A stretch of 16,413 bases of DNA from CAYFKJ01 sp964401845. Lineage in GTDB: Bacteria; Pseudomonadota; Alphaproteobacteria; UBA2966. The stretch covers positions 1 through 16,413 of the forward strand of contig CAYOAD010000079.1 of the NCBI GenBank assembly GCA_964401845.1, in the 5' to 3' direction. The notes beneath the pieces were generated by a model. That model made no database searches and had not been told where the DNA came from. It saw only the letters and a list, made by a program, of their open reading frames with translations. How positions within the stretch are numbered: position 1 is the stretch's first letter; every line of letters begins with the position of its first letter. A program made the translations under genes and the position numbers. Below are positions 6,276 to 12,832 of the stretch, one piece after another.

Positions 6276-6674
6276 TTGCTAGCGGTCGTTGTCATACCTG
6301 ACGAAATGGACCGGCATTTCATCTCGACCGCTGTTCAGTTGTGTCACCAGGACATTGTGTTTGCCGACACCCTTGCTGACGGTTTCGCCCTGGCGGCGAA
6401 GAACCCGGAAGCGATTTTATTCGTTGACGTTGAACGGGCCGACATGGCGGATCTGGACGATCCGGATATGGCAATTGGATCCAAGTCCGGTGAACTCGGC
6501 GTTCCGCTGATCGGCGTGGTTTCGGGAGACGATGCTTCCCAGGCGCAGGGCCGGTTGATCGAACGAGCGTCGGCGCTCCTACTGCGGCCCTTGCGGATCG
6601 AAATGCTGGTCGAAATGATCAATAACCTGAGCGCCCAGAACAATCGGATCTCAGAACCGCAAACGAGCGAATAA
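6276..6674 (+). CDS. Stand-alone receiver (REC)-like domain protein
   Basis: This 132-residue protein is essentially one response-regulator receiver-like domain. Strand 1 is VVVI followed by the acidic pair D9/E10. The phospho-acceptor candidate is D51 in AILFVDVE, the switch Ser/Thr is S83 in GVVSGDD, and the last strand is LLLR104-P105. The normally invariant Lys before the Pro is Arg here, so phosphorylation chemistry may be altered, or the domain may act as a pseudo-receiver. The last 14 residues are a polar tail without an output domain. The start is TTG at 6276 with no good Shine-Dalgarno; the next start (ATG at 6306) would remove strand 1. An in-frame stop lies at 6222. It converges with a 12-bp gap on a gene for an HTH-only protein. 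No histidine kinase is in the window. Confidence 0.7.
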   Translation: MLAVVVIPDEMDRHFISTAVQLCHQDIVFADTLADGFALAAKNPEAILFVDVERADMADLDDPDMAIGSKSGELGVPLIGVVSGDDASQAQGRLIERASALLLRPLRIEMLVEMINNLSAQNNRISEPQTSE

Positions 6675-6686
6675 ATCAGATTTGTT

Positions 6687-6890
6687 CTAGACGTCGATGA
6701 GGCCCAACGAGACTGCTTGCGCCACGGCTTGCACCCGGTTTATGCAGTTCATTTTCTTCATGGCGTTATCGACATGCCAATTGACGGTGCGTTCCGCAAT
6801 TCCGAGTATGTCCCCGATATCTGCGGAACTTTTCCCAGCCGCACACCATTGAAGGCACTCAAGTTCTCTCTTTGTTAAATCCAACGACAC
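6687..6890 (-). CDS. Stand-alone LuxR-type HTH DNA-binding protein (GerE-like size)
   Basis: This 67-residue protein consists only of a LuxR/GerE-type helix-turn-helix. It reads LTKRELECLQWCAAGKS, then IGDILGIAERTVNWHV as the recognition region, then NRVQAVAQAVSLGLI at the end. The sequence resembles the DNA-binding domain of acyl-homoserine-lactone LuxR regulators (TVNxHhxNAMxKM..NRxQAVAxA) more than NarL/FixJ types. No autoinducer-binding or receiver domain is attached. The frame upstream reaches a TGA at about 6924-6926 without another good start, so the GTG at 6890 is the likeliest, although its Shine-Dalgarno is poor. It could be a genuine GerE-like mini-regulator or the remnant of a full regulator. 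The adjacent receiver-only gene faces it tail to tail. Confidence 0.75.
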   Translation of the reverse strand: MSLDLTKRELECLQWCAAGKSSADIGDILGIAERTVNWHVDNAMKKMNCINRVQAVAQAVSLGLIDV

Positions 6891-6916
6891 CAGCAGCCCA
6901 ACGTTACATTCCCCCC

Positions 6917-6944
6917 AAAAAAATCACCGCCCCGTGTACGTGAT
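6917..6944 (-). terminator. Weak terminator-like hairpin downstream of uvrB
   Basis: On the minus strand ATCAC (6940-6944), a 12-base loop and GTGAT (6923-6927) run directly into a stretch of T (complement of the A-run 6917-6923), about 70 bp after the uvrB stop. The stem is only 5 bp, so this is a weak candidate. The 8-bp palindrome GTGATCAC (6940-6947) overlaps it. Confidence 0.25.
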
Positions 6945-6964
6945 CACAACCAATGGTGCATGAG

Positions 6965-6983
6965 TAGCTTAAATAATTAGCTA
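6965..6983. promoter_or_regulatory. AT-rich inverted repeat upstream of the HTH gene
   Basis: TAGCT and AGCTA arms flank a 9-base AT-only core (6965-6983), the most AT-rich spot in an otherwise GC-rich stretch between uvrB and the HTH-only gene. It could be an operator or promoter element. It does not resemble a standard lux box, which is about 20 bp with CTG...CAG arms. Confidence 0.25.
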
Positions 6984-7015
6984 ATACTCCTGAGAAAACT
7001 GACAGGGGGGAAATT

Positions 7016-9196
7016 CTAAAATCTTTTTCGCTTGGGCGTCTTTGACTTTCCGCGGAGCTGGCGTGTTCCCGGACGACCAGCGGAGGAGCGTGGTTCGGTG
7101 CGTTTCTTAGCCGACATGGCGTTCTTTGCGCGGCTGGAGACGCTCAAACCCAAATCGACCTCCTTGAGGCGGTGAATTTCGTCCCTGAGTCGTGCCGCTT
7201 CCTCGAATTCCAGGTCCGCAGCCGCCGTCAGCATGCGTTTTTCGAGGTCCGCCAGGTGGGTTTCGAGGTTATTGCCGATCAGATGGCCGACCTGGTCGTC
7301 GCCGGTGCCGACGGTTACGTAATCGCCCTCGCAAACGCCGTCGAGGATATCCCCGATGGCTTTTTTGACCGATTCCGGGGTAATGCCGTGGGCGGCGTTG
7401 TAGGCCTGCTGCTTCTCCCGCCGCCGGTTGGTTTCCTCCATGGCGCCCTTCAGGCTGTCGGTCATCTTGTCGGCATAGAGGATCACCCGCCCCTCGACGT
7501 TGCGGGCCGCCCGGCCGATGGTTTGGATCAGCGAGGTGCGTGATCGCAGGAAACCCTCCTTGTCGGCATCGAGGATGGCCACCAAGGCACACTCGGGTAT
7601 GTCCAGACCCTCCCGCAGCAGGTTGATGCCGACCAGGATGTCGAAGGCGCCGAGGCGCAGATCCCGGATGATCTCGATGCGTTCCAGCGTGTCGATGTCA
7701 GAATGCAGGTAGCGCACCCTCAATCCCGCCTCATGCAGGTATTCCGTCAGATCTTCCGCCATGCGCTTGGTCAGCGTCGTGACGAGAACGCGTTCTCCCG
7801 CCTTGGCGGCGTCACGGCATTCGGCGAGCAAATCATCAACCTGATGCTCCACGGGCCGGACGATGCAGACGGGATCGATCAGACCGGTGGGCCGGATGAT
7901 CTGATCGGTAAACACGCCGCCGGTGCGCTCCAGTTCCCAAGGCCCCGGCGTCGCCGAAATGAACATGCTTTGACCGCGCATGGCGTCCCATTCCTCGAAT
8001 TTCAGAGGACGGTTGTCGACGCACGAAGGCAGCCGGAAGCCGTATTCCGCGAGGGTCGTCTTGCGGTTGAAGTCACCTTTGTACATGCCGCCCAGCTGCG
8101 GCACGGTGACGTGGCTTTCATCGACGATCACCAGGGCGTTGTCAGGCAGGTATTCAAACAGGGTCGGCGGCGGCTGGCCCGGCGCACGGCCAGTCAGATA
8201 GCGCGAATAGTTCTCGATGCCGGCGCACGATCCGGTGGCTTCCATCATCTCCAGATCGAACAGCGTGCGTTGCTCGATGCGTTCCGCTTCCAACGGTTTT
8301 TCGGCGGCGCGGAACTCGGCCAGCCGGATTTCGAGATCCTTCTTGATCTGGATGCCGGCTTGTTTGAGTGTCGGCTTGGGCGTCACGTAGTGGGAGTTGG
8401 CATAGACCTTTATGAATTCCAGCTTGTCGGTCTTCTGCCCGGTCAGCGGGTCAAACTCGGTGATGCTTTCGACCTCGTCGCCGAACAACGAGAGCCGCCA
8501 GGCCCGGTCTTCGAGGTGGGCGGGAAAGATCTCGACCAGGTCGCCGCGGACCCGGAAAGTGCCGCGCACGAACGCGGCGTCGTTGCGCTTGTACTGGAGC
8601 TCGACCAGTTGGCGCAAAAGATTGGTGCGGTCCAGTTGTTGGCCGACCTCCACCACCGCCGCCATCTGCTGATAGGTCTCGACATCGCCGATGCCGTAGA
8701 TGCAGGAGACGCTGGCAACGATCACGACGTCATCGCGTTCGAGCAGCGCCCGCGTCGCGGCGTGACGCATGCGGTCGATCTGCTCGTTGATGGAGGCGTC
8801 TTTCTCGATATAGGTGTCGGAGCGCGGCACATACGCCTCGGGCTGGTAGTAATCGTAGTACGAGACGAAATACTCGACGGCGTTGTTGGGAAAGAAGGCC
8901 TTCATTTCGCCGTACAACTGGGCCGCCAGTGTCTTGTTGGGCGCCAGAACCAGGGCCGGACGACCGGTCTGGGCGATGACGTTGGCCATGGTGAAGGTCT
9001 TGCCCGAGCCCGTGACGCCCAGCAGCACCTGCTCCTGTTCGCCTTCACGAATGCCGGCCAACAGCTCCTCGATGGCCTCCGGTTGATCGCCCGACGGCGT
9101 GAAATCGGAAACCAGTTCAAACGGAATGCCGCCTTCCGACTTGCGGCGCGGGCCGGCTGGTTCCTCGGGGTTGGAGGTGGCTTCAGCGTTGCTCAT
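7016..9196 (-). CDS. uvrB: UvrB, nucleotide excision repair helicase-like subunit
   Basis: UvrB works in the UvrABC excinuclease: it is loaded by UvrA at DNA damage, opens the strands, and recruits UvrC for incision. Residues are numbered from the ATG at 9196 (726 aa). The FELVSDFTPSGDQPEAI start typical of UvrB is at about 26-42, and Walker A GVTGSGKT at 60-67. The damage-binding beta-hairpin region YYDYYQPEAYVP is at 113-124. Walker B-like VIVDESH follows, as do the helicase motifs IGRAARN and LREGLDIPE. A UVR domain (LEKRMLTAAADLEFEEAA...RLRDEI) lies near 650-684. A 42-residue Lys/Arg-rich tail follows, making it longer than the roughly 670-residue E. coli protein. The frame could extend 20 codons further to a TTG at 9256, but the ATG fits family starts better. 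A clear LexA box was not found upstream. Confidence 0.98.
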   Translation of the reverse strand: MSNAEATSNPEEPAGPRRKSEGGIPFELVSDFTPSGDQPEAIEELLAGIREGEQEQVLLGVTGSGKTFTMANVIAQTGRPALVLAPNKTLAAQLYGEMKAFFPNNAVEYFVSYYDYYQPEAYVPRSDTYIEKDASINEQIDRMRHAATRALLERDDVVIVASVSCIYGIGDVETYQQMAAVVEVGQQLDRTNLLRQLVELQYKRNDAAFVRGTFRVRGDLVEIFPAHLEDRAWRLSLFGDEVESITEFDPLTGQKTDKLEFIKVYANSHYVTPKPTLKQAGIQIKKDLEIRLAEFRAAEKPLEAERIEQRTLFDLEMMEATGSCAGIENYSRYLTGRAPGQPPPTLFEYLPDNALVIVDESHVTVPQLGGMYKGDFNRKTTLAEYGFRLPSCVDNRPLKFEEWDAMRGQSMFISATPGPWELERTGGVFTDQIIRPTGLIDPVCIVRPVEHQVDDLLAECRDAAKAGERVLVTTLTKRMAEDLTEYLHEAGLRVRYLHSDIDTLERIEIIRDLRLGAFDILVGINLLREGLDIPECALVAILDADKEGFLRSRTSLIQTIGRAARNVEGRVILYADKMTDSLKGAMEETNRRREKQQAYNAAHGITPESVKKAIGDILDGVCEGDYVTVGTGDDQVGHLIGNNLETHLADLEKRMLTAAADLEFEEAARLRDEIHRLKEVDLGLSVSSRAKNAMSAKKRTEPRSSAGRPGTRQLRGKSKTPKRKRF

Positions 9197-9300
9197 GGCT
9201 TCAATATAGGACGACACCAACCCCCCCGCCAGACGGCCGCTTGCCAATCGACCCAAAATTAATGAACACTACTGACATTTTCTAGGATCGGGAGTTCCTC

Positions 9301-10389
9301 GTGGCCGATATCAGTACCGTTGTCACAGACGTTTATCGTATTGCGTTGCCCGCCGTTTTATCCGATTCGACCCACGGCGATATCAGTCATTTTGAATTCG
9401 TCACCGCCCGTATCGCCGATGCCGACGGCGTGGAAGGCGTTGGCTACACCTATACCGTCGGCACCGGCGGGCGGGCCATCCGCAGCCTGATCGGCGACGA
9501 TCTCGGCCCCCGGTTGGTTGGCCGCGACGCCGATCTTATCGAAGCGATCTGGCGCGATCTGTGGTGGGCGGCCCACTACGTCGGGCGCGGCGGTCTGGCA
9601 GCCCACGCTATTTCCGCACTGGACATTGCGTTGTGGGATTTGAAGGCCAAGCGGGCGGATTTACCGCTCTGGCGCTTGCTGGGCGGCGCCGACAGCCAGG
9701 TCCGTGCCTACGCTGGCGGCATCGACCTCCAATTCAGCCTGGACGACCTGCTCAAGCAAACCGAAGGCAATCTGGCCCGGGGATTTCGCGCCATTAAAAT
9801 GAAGGTGGGGCGCGACAACACAGCCGAGGACATCGAACGGGTTGCCGAAATGCGCAAGTACCTCGGCGACGGCTTCCCCCTGATGGTCGACGCCAACATG
9901 CGTTGGGGCGTCGATAAGGCCATCAGGGCGGCCAGGGCTTTACGAGAATTCGAATTGGTTTGGTTGGAAGAACCGACCATTCCGGATGATTTCGCCGGCC
10001 ATCGGAGGATCCTCACAGAGGGTGGCGTGCCGCTGGCGGCAGGCGAAAATTTGCACTCGCTGCATGAGTTTGACCACCTGATCAATGCCGGCGGGGTCAC
10101 CTACCCCGAGCCCGACGTCTCCAACTGCGGCGGCATCACGGTCTGGATGAAGGTTGCGGCGCTGGCCGAGGCCAAGAATCTGCAAGTCACCTCGCACGGC
10201 GTGCACGATCTGCATGTCCACCTGCTGGCGGCGATCCCCAACGCCTCCTATCTGGAGGCTCACGGTTTCGGGCTTGAGCGCTTTATCGCCCATCCCATGG
10301 AAATCGTCGAGGGGGTTGCGACGGCGCCGGAGCGGCCCGGCCACGGCGTCGAACTGGACTGGCAGGCTCTGGACGCGACACGGAATTAG
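9301..10389 (+). CDS. Mandelate racemase/muconate lactonizing enzyme-family protein
   Basis: This 362-residue enolase-superfamily enzyme abstracts the alpha proton of a carboxylate with Mg2+ bound in a TIM barrel. All the mandelate-racemase-subgroup residues are present. They are K166-x-K168 in RAIKMKVG, metal ligands D197 (VDAN), E223 (WLEEP) and E249 (AGEN), the D272/H299 dyad (EPDVSNCGG, TSHGVH) and E319. Each sits exactly two positions after its counterpart in Pseudomonas putida mandelate racemase as I recall the numbering. The N-terminal capping domain covers about 1-125. It is most likely a sugar-acid dehydratase or racemase; the substrate cannot be chosen from sequence alone. The GTG at 9301 has GGGAG six bases upstream. 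The FNT channel gene starts 16 bp after its stop, so they are probably one operon. It is divergent from uvrB. Confidence 0.93.
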   Translation: MADISTVVTDVYRIALPAVLSDSTHGDISHFEFVTARIADADGVEGVGYTYTVGTGGRAIRSLIGDDLGPRLVGRDADLIEAIWRDLWWAAHYVGRGGLAAHAISALDIALWDLKAKRADLPLWRLLGGADSQVRAYAGGIDLQFSLDDLLKQTEGNLARGFRAIKMKVGRDNTAEDIERVAEMRKYLGDGFPLMVDANMRWGVDKAIRAARALREFELVWLEEPTIPDDFAGHRRILTEGGVPLAAGENLHSLHEFDHLINAGGVTYPEPDVSNCGGITVWMKVAALAEAKNLQVTSHGVHDLHVHLLAAIPNASYLEAHGFGLERFIAHPMEIVEGVATAPERPGHGVELDWQALDATRN

Positions 10390-10405
10390 AGGGGAGAGAA
10401 GGCGC

Positions 10406-11269
10406 ATGTCGGAAGAGGACAAGCAGACAGGTATCGGCGCAGGGACGTTCGATGCCTACAAACCGGTGGAAATGGCGGCGCGCGTCACGACGGCTGGCGT
10501 GGCCAAAGCCAACATGCCATTTGTGCCGACGTTCGCCTTGGCCGTTTTGGCGGGCGCCTTCATCGCCTTCGGCGCAATGTTTTACACGCTCGCCGTGACG
10601 GGCTCCGATATGGGTTTCGGTCCGACCCGGGTGCTCGGCGGACTGGTCTTCTCCATCGGCCTGATTTTGGTGATCGTCGGCGGCGCAGAGCTCTTCACCG
10701 GCAACAATTTGATCGTTATGGCTTGGGCCTCACAGCAAGTGACCCTGAGCGGTCTGTTGCGCAATTGGGTGATCGTCTATGCCGGCAATTTCGTCGGTTC
10801 TGTCGCTACCGTCGTCCTGTTGGCGATGTCCGGAACGCTGGATATCGGCGGCGGGGCGGTGGCGGTGACCGCGGTGAAAATCGCCGCGGCTAAAACGCAA
10901 CTTCCCTTCCTTGAAGCCCTGGTGCGCGGCGTGCTTTGCAACACCCTGGTTTGCCTCGCGGTCTGGCTGGCCTTCGCGGCCCACACCGTACCCGGCAAGG
11001 TTATCGCCGTGATTTTTCCCGTCACGGCGTTCGTGGCGCTTGGTTTCGAGCACTCGGTGGCAAACATGTACCTGATCCCGGTGGGCATCTGGGCTGCCGG
11101 CGATCCAGCCGTCGTTTCCGCGACAGGGTTGGGGGCTCAAGCGATGGCGGGGATGAATCCCACAGGCTTTGCCGCCAATTTGCTGCCGGTTACCGTGGGC
11201 AACATTTTGGGCGGCAGCATCCTGGTCGCACTGGTTTATTGGATTTGTTACCTCAGACCGAACAAGTAG
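10406..11269 (+). CDS. Formate/nitrite transporter (FNT) family channel
   Basis: This 287-residue inner-membrane protein has six hydrophobic segments and belongs to the pentameric FocA/NirC/HSC family, which moves small monovalent anions such as formate, nitrite, hydrosulfide, acetate or lactate. Visible hallmarks are the early AARVTTAGVAKANM segment, the GGAELFTGNNL signature (92-102) and the RGVLCNTLVCLAVW helix (174-187). The second signature is GFEHSVANMYLIP (213-225), whose H216 matches the central pore histidine of FocA. NPTGF and the last helix follow. The ATG at 10406 has a purine-rich ribosome site (GGGGAGAGAAGG) directly upstream; the frame is open further back, but that stretch is the enzyme gene read in another frame. 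It is probably cotranscribed with the mandelate-racemase-family gene. It converges on the acidic lipoprotein with a 3-bp gap. Confidence 0.95.
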   Translation: MSEEDKQTGIGAGTFDAYKPVEMAARVTTAGVAKANMPFVPTFALAVLAGAFIAFGAMFYTLAVTGSDMGFGPTRVLGGLVFSIGLILVIVGGAELFTGNNLIVMAWASQQVTLSGLLRNWVIVYAGNFVGSVATVVLLAMSGTLDIGGGAVAVTAVKIAAAKTQLPFLEALVRGVLCNTLVCLAVWLAFAAHTVPGKVIAVIFPVTAFVALGFEHSVANMYLIPVGIWAAGDPAVVSATGLGAQAMAGMNPTGFAANLLPVTVGNILGGSILVALVYWICYLRPNK

Positions 11270-11272
11270 GCC

Positions 11273-12658
11273 TTACTCGGTCTTTGCTTCGTCTTCGTCG
11301 GTGTCTTCTTCAGCTCCGGTCTCGGCCGGTTCCTCGGTTTCGCTTTCCGGCGGCGCGACGGCGGCTGTTTCGACCTCGGCTTCGTCTTCCGTAATGACTT
11401 CGATTGTCGCTTCGCCGAACATGCCCATGGCGACGAACGGACCAATTTCACTCCAGAAGCCGTAGACACCGGGACGCACGGCGACGAATTCGATGATGGC
11501 CTCATGGCCCGGCGGCACCTCGATATTTTCGACGATGATAGGCGTCCAACCGTTGTCCGGCGCCGTCCCGCCGTCGTCCTCGTCGTCGGTGTCTGCGCTT
11601 TCGACTTCTTCTTCCGCATCGCCGTCCTCGGCAGCCACGTCATCGTCATCGGCTTTGTCCGATTCGTCGTCATCGTCGGCGTCTGCGGTTTCAGTTTCCT
11701 TCAGCCCTTCCGTTTCAGCAGGGTTTTCGTCCGCGGGTTCATCCGTTTCGATGGGTGAATCGTCGTCTTCGGTTTTGGCGGCAAACGGATCCTCTTCCGC
11801 CTCATCGCCTACCTCGGATTTTTCGGCGAAGGGATCGTCGGCCGAAGCGGTCTCATCGTTATCCTCCGGCTTCTCCGCAAAGGGATCGTCGGCCGAGGCG
11901 GTCTCATCGTTATCCTCCGGCTTCTCCGCGAAGGGATCGTCGGCCGAAGCGGTCTCATCGTTATCCTCCGCCTTCTCCGCGAAGGGATCGTCGGCCGAGG
12001 CGGTCTCGTCGGCCTCTTCGGGCTCTGCTGCAAAGGGATCATCCGCTGCAGCACCTGCTTCTCCGTCTTCCGCCGGCGCCGCGAAAGGATTATCCGCTTC
12101 CGGTTCGCCGCCCGCCTCCTTCTTTGCCTCGTAAGCCTTTGCCGCAGCGTCTTCGATGGCTTTTATTTTTGCCTGGGTTTTGGCGGATTCGGCCCTGGTT
12201 TTGTCGACAACCGTTTCCAACGCCGTGGATTCCGGCAATTTCGGCACTCGGTCCGCATTCTTTGGTCCAACCGGTTTATCGACGTGTCCGTCACTGCCAT
12301 GGGTGAGCCACGGCGTTATTTCGATATTCCTAATGGCGATGGCCCGCCATAAGTGGGTTCCGGTGAGGATATGCGTTTCCTCGCCGCCGTTGCGAAGGAC
12401 CATACGGTAGGCGTCGCCGGCGACGAATTTCGGCTCCGTGGGTGAAAACGCGAACTCGGTCATCAGCAGCTGGAAATGTCGGGCCCTCTGCCAATCAACG
12501 ACGGGAATTTCAGCCATTGTCGGATGGGTCTGCGGCAGTTCGTCGCGCAATGGCGAATAATTATGCCACGACTCGCACGCGCCCAACAAAATGACCGCGG
12601 TCAGGACGGCAATACGCTTTCCCAGAGCCGTAATCCCGTGATCGTAATGCGCGCCCAT
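11273..12658 (-). CDS. Lipoprotein with cupredoxin-like domain split by acidic DDPFA repeats
   Basis: This is a 461-residue protein. An N-terminal signal ends in the lipobox L24-L25-G26-A27-C28, so it is probably a lipoprotein. Residues about 60-113 (HFQLLMTEFAFSPTEPKFVA...YRMVLRNGGEETHIL) look like the first half of a cupredoxin fold. Residues about 371-422 (VENIEVPPGHEAIIEFVAVR, then PGVYGFWSEIGPFVAMGMFG) look like the second half. Between them lie a charged helix (147-183) and about 185 residues extremely rich in Asp/Glu, with seven DxPFA units. The copper ligands look degenerate: H96 and M413 remain, but the usual Cys is S403 and the second His is F408. A 39-residue acidic C-terminal tail follows. 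The ATG at 12658 has only a weak Shine-Dalgarno. The fold is inferred by pattern. Metal or cation binding by the acidic region is possible but unproven. Confidence 0.8.
   Translation of the reverse strand: MGAHYDHGITALGKRIAVLTAVILLGACESWHNYSPLRDELPQTHPTMAEIPVVDWQRARHFQLLMTEFAFSPTEPKFVAGDAYRMVLRNGGEETHILTGTHLWRAIAIRNIEITPWLTHGSDGHVDKPVGPKNADRVPKLPESTALETVVDKTRAESAKTQAKIKAIEDAAAKAYEAKKEAGGEPEADNPFAAPAEDGEAGAAADDPFAAEPEEADETASADDPFAEKAEDNDETASADDPFAEKPEDNDETASADDPFAEKPEDNDETASADDPFAEKSEVGDEAEEDPFAAKTEDDDSPIETDEPADENPAETEGLKETETADADDDDESDKADDDDVAAEDGDAEEEVESADTDDEDDGGTAPDNGWTPIIVENIEVPPGHEAIIEFVAVRPGVYGFWSEIGPFVAMGMFGEATIEVITEDEAEVETAAVAPPESETEEPAETGAEEDTDEDEAKTE
11795..12049 (-). repeat. Five tandem 51-bp units (17 residues each) within the lipoprotein gene
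   Basis: Units encode residues 204-220, 221-237, 238-254, 255-271 and 272-288 with consensus SADDPFAEKPEDNDETA. The middle three (11846-11998) are nearly identical at the DNA level, which suggests recent duplication or exchange. The outer units have diverged. More distant PFA motifs occur on either side (residues 190-193 and 290-294). Confidence 0.9.
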
Positions 12659-12747
12659 TTGCGGTCCCAGATGACTTTATCCAGGCGCACCATAGCGGAC
12701 GCGGGCGGACCTCGCCAGCCCGTCTCGCTCGACACCAGCATTGCCGC

Positions 12748-12776
12748 TTGCCTTGACACCGGGGCGGGCGTAGATT
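12748..12776 (+). promoter_or_regulatory. Candidate promoter of the aminotransferase gene
   Basis: TTGCCT (12748-12753) and TAGATT (12771-12776) are separated by 17 bp, each matching four of six consensus bases, and lie about 57 bp before the ATG. This is in the 174-bp divergent region between the lipoprotein and aminotransferase genes. A perfect TTGACA at 12753-12758 has no -10 at usable distance. Confidence 0.3.
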
Positions 12777-12832
12777 TCCCGCCGTTCGCGTCCTCCAAGG
12801 GGGCGTCAATCGTACAAACAGAGGGGGCCGAC

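Noticed and set aside
6082..6282. GTG-started 66-codon frame before the receiver gene
   Set aside because: It has no Shine-Dalgarno and no recognisable features, and it competes with the better-supported ORF at 6123.
7703..9262. Long 519-codon open frame on the plus strand opposite uvrB
   Set aside because: It is the antisense of a clear uvrB gene. The product is His/Arg/Gly-rich low-quality sequence without family motifs, a common effect in GC-rich genomes.
9257..9300. Possible LexA (SOS) box upstream of uvrB
   Set aside because: A GAAC is present at 9264-9267, but the second half-site at seven-base spacing (ACAT) does not match the alphaproteobacterial GAAC-N7-GAAC pattern.
10154..10405. 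84-codon upstream extension of the FNT channel frame
   Set aside because: It lies within the mandelate-racemase-family gene in another frame. The ATG at 10406 has a good ribosome site and gives the normal FNT length.
11795..12049. Regularly spaced repeats as a possible CRISPR array
   Set aside because: The repeats are contiguous 51-bp units in frame with a coding sequence and have no unique spacers.
11493..12134. Ser/Ala-rich 213-codon frame and an Arg/Pro-rich frame opposite the lipoprotein gene
   Set aside because: They are complements of the acidic repeat codons (GAT/GAA/GCC), which generate repetitive open frames. There is no ribosome site or known family.
12476..12832. 119-codon upstream extension of the aminotransferase frame
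   Set aside because: It overlaps the lipoprotein start and divergent promoter region and lacks aminotransferase similarity. The ATG at 12833 has a strong ribosome site and gives the family's usual 400 residues.
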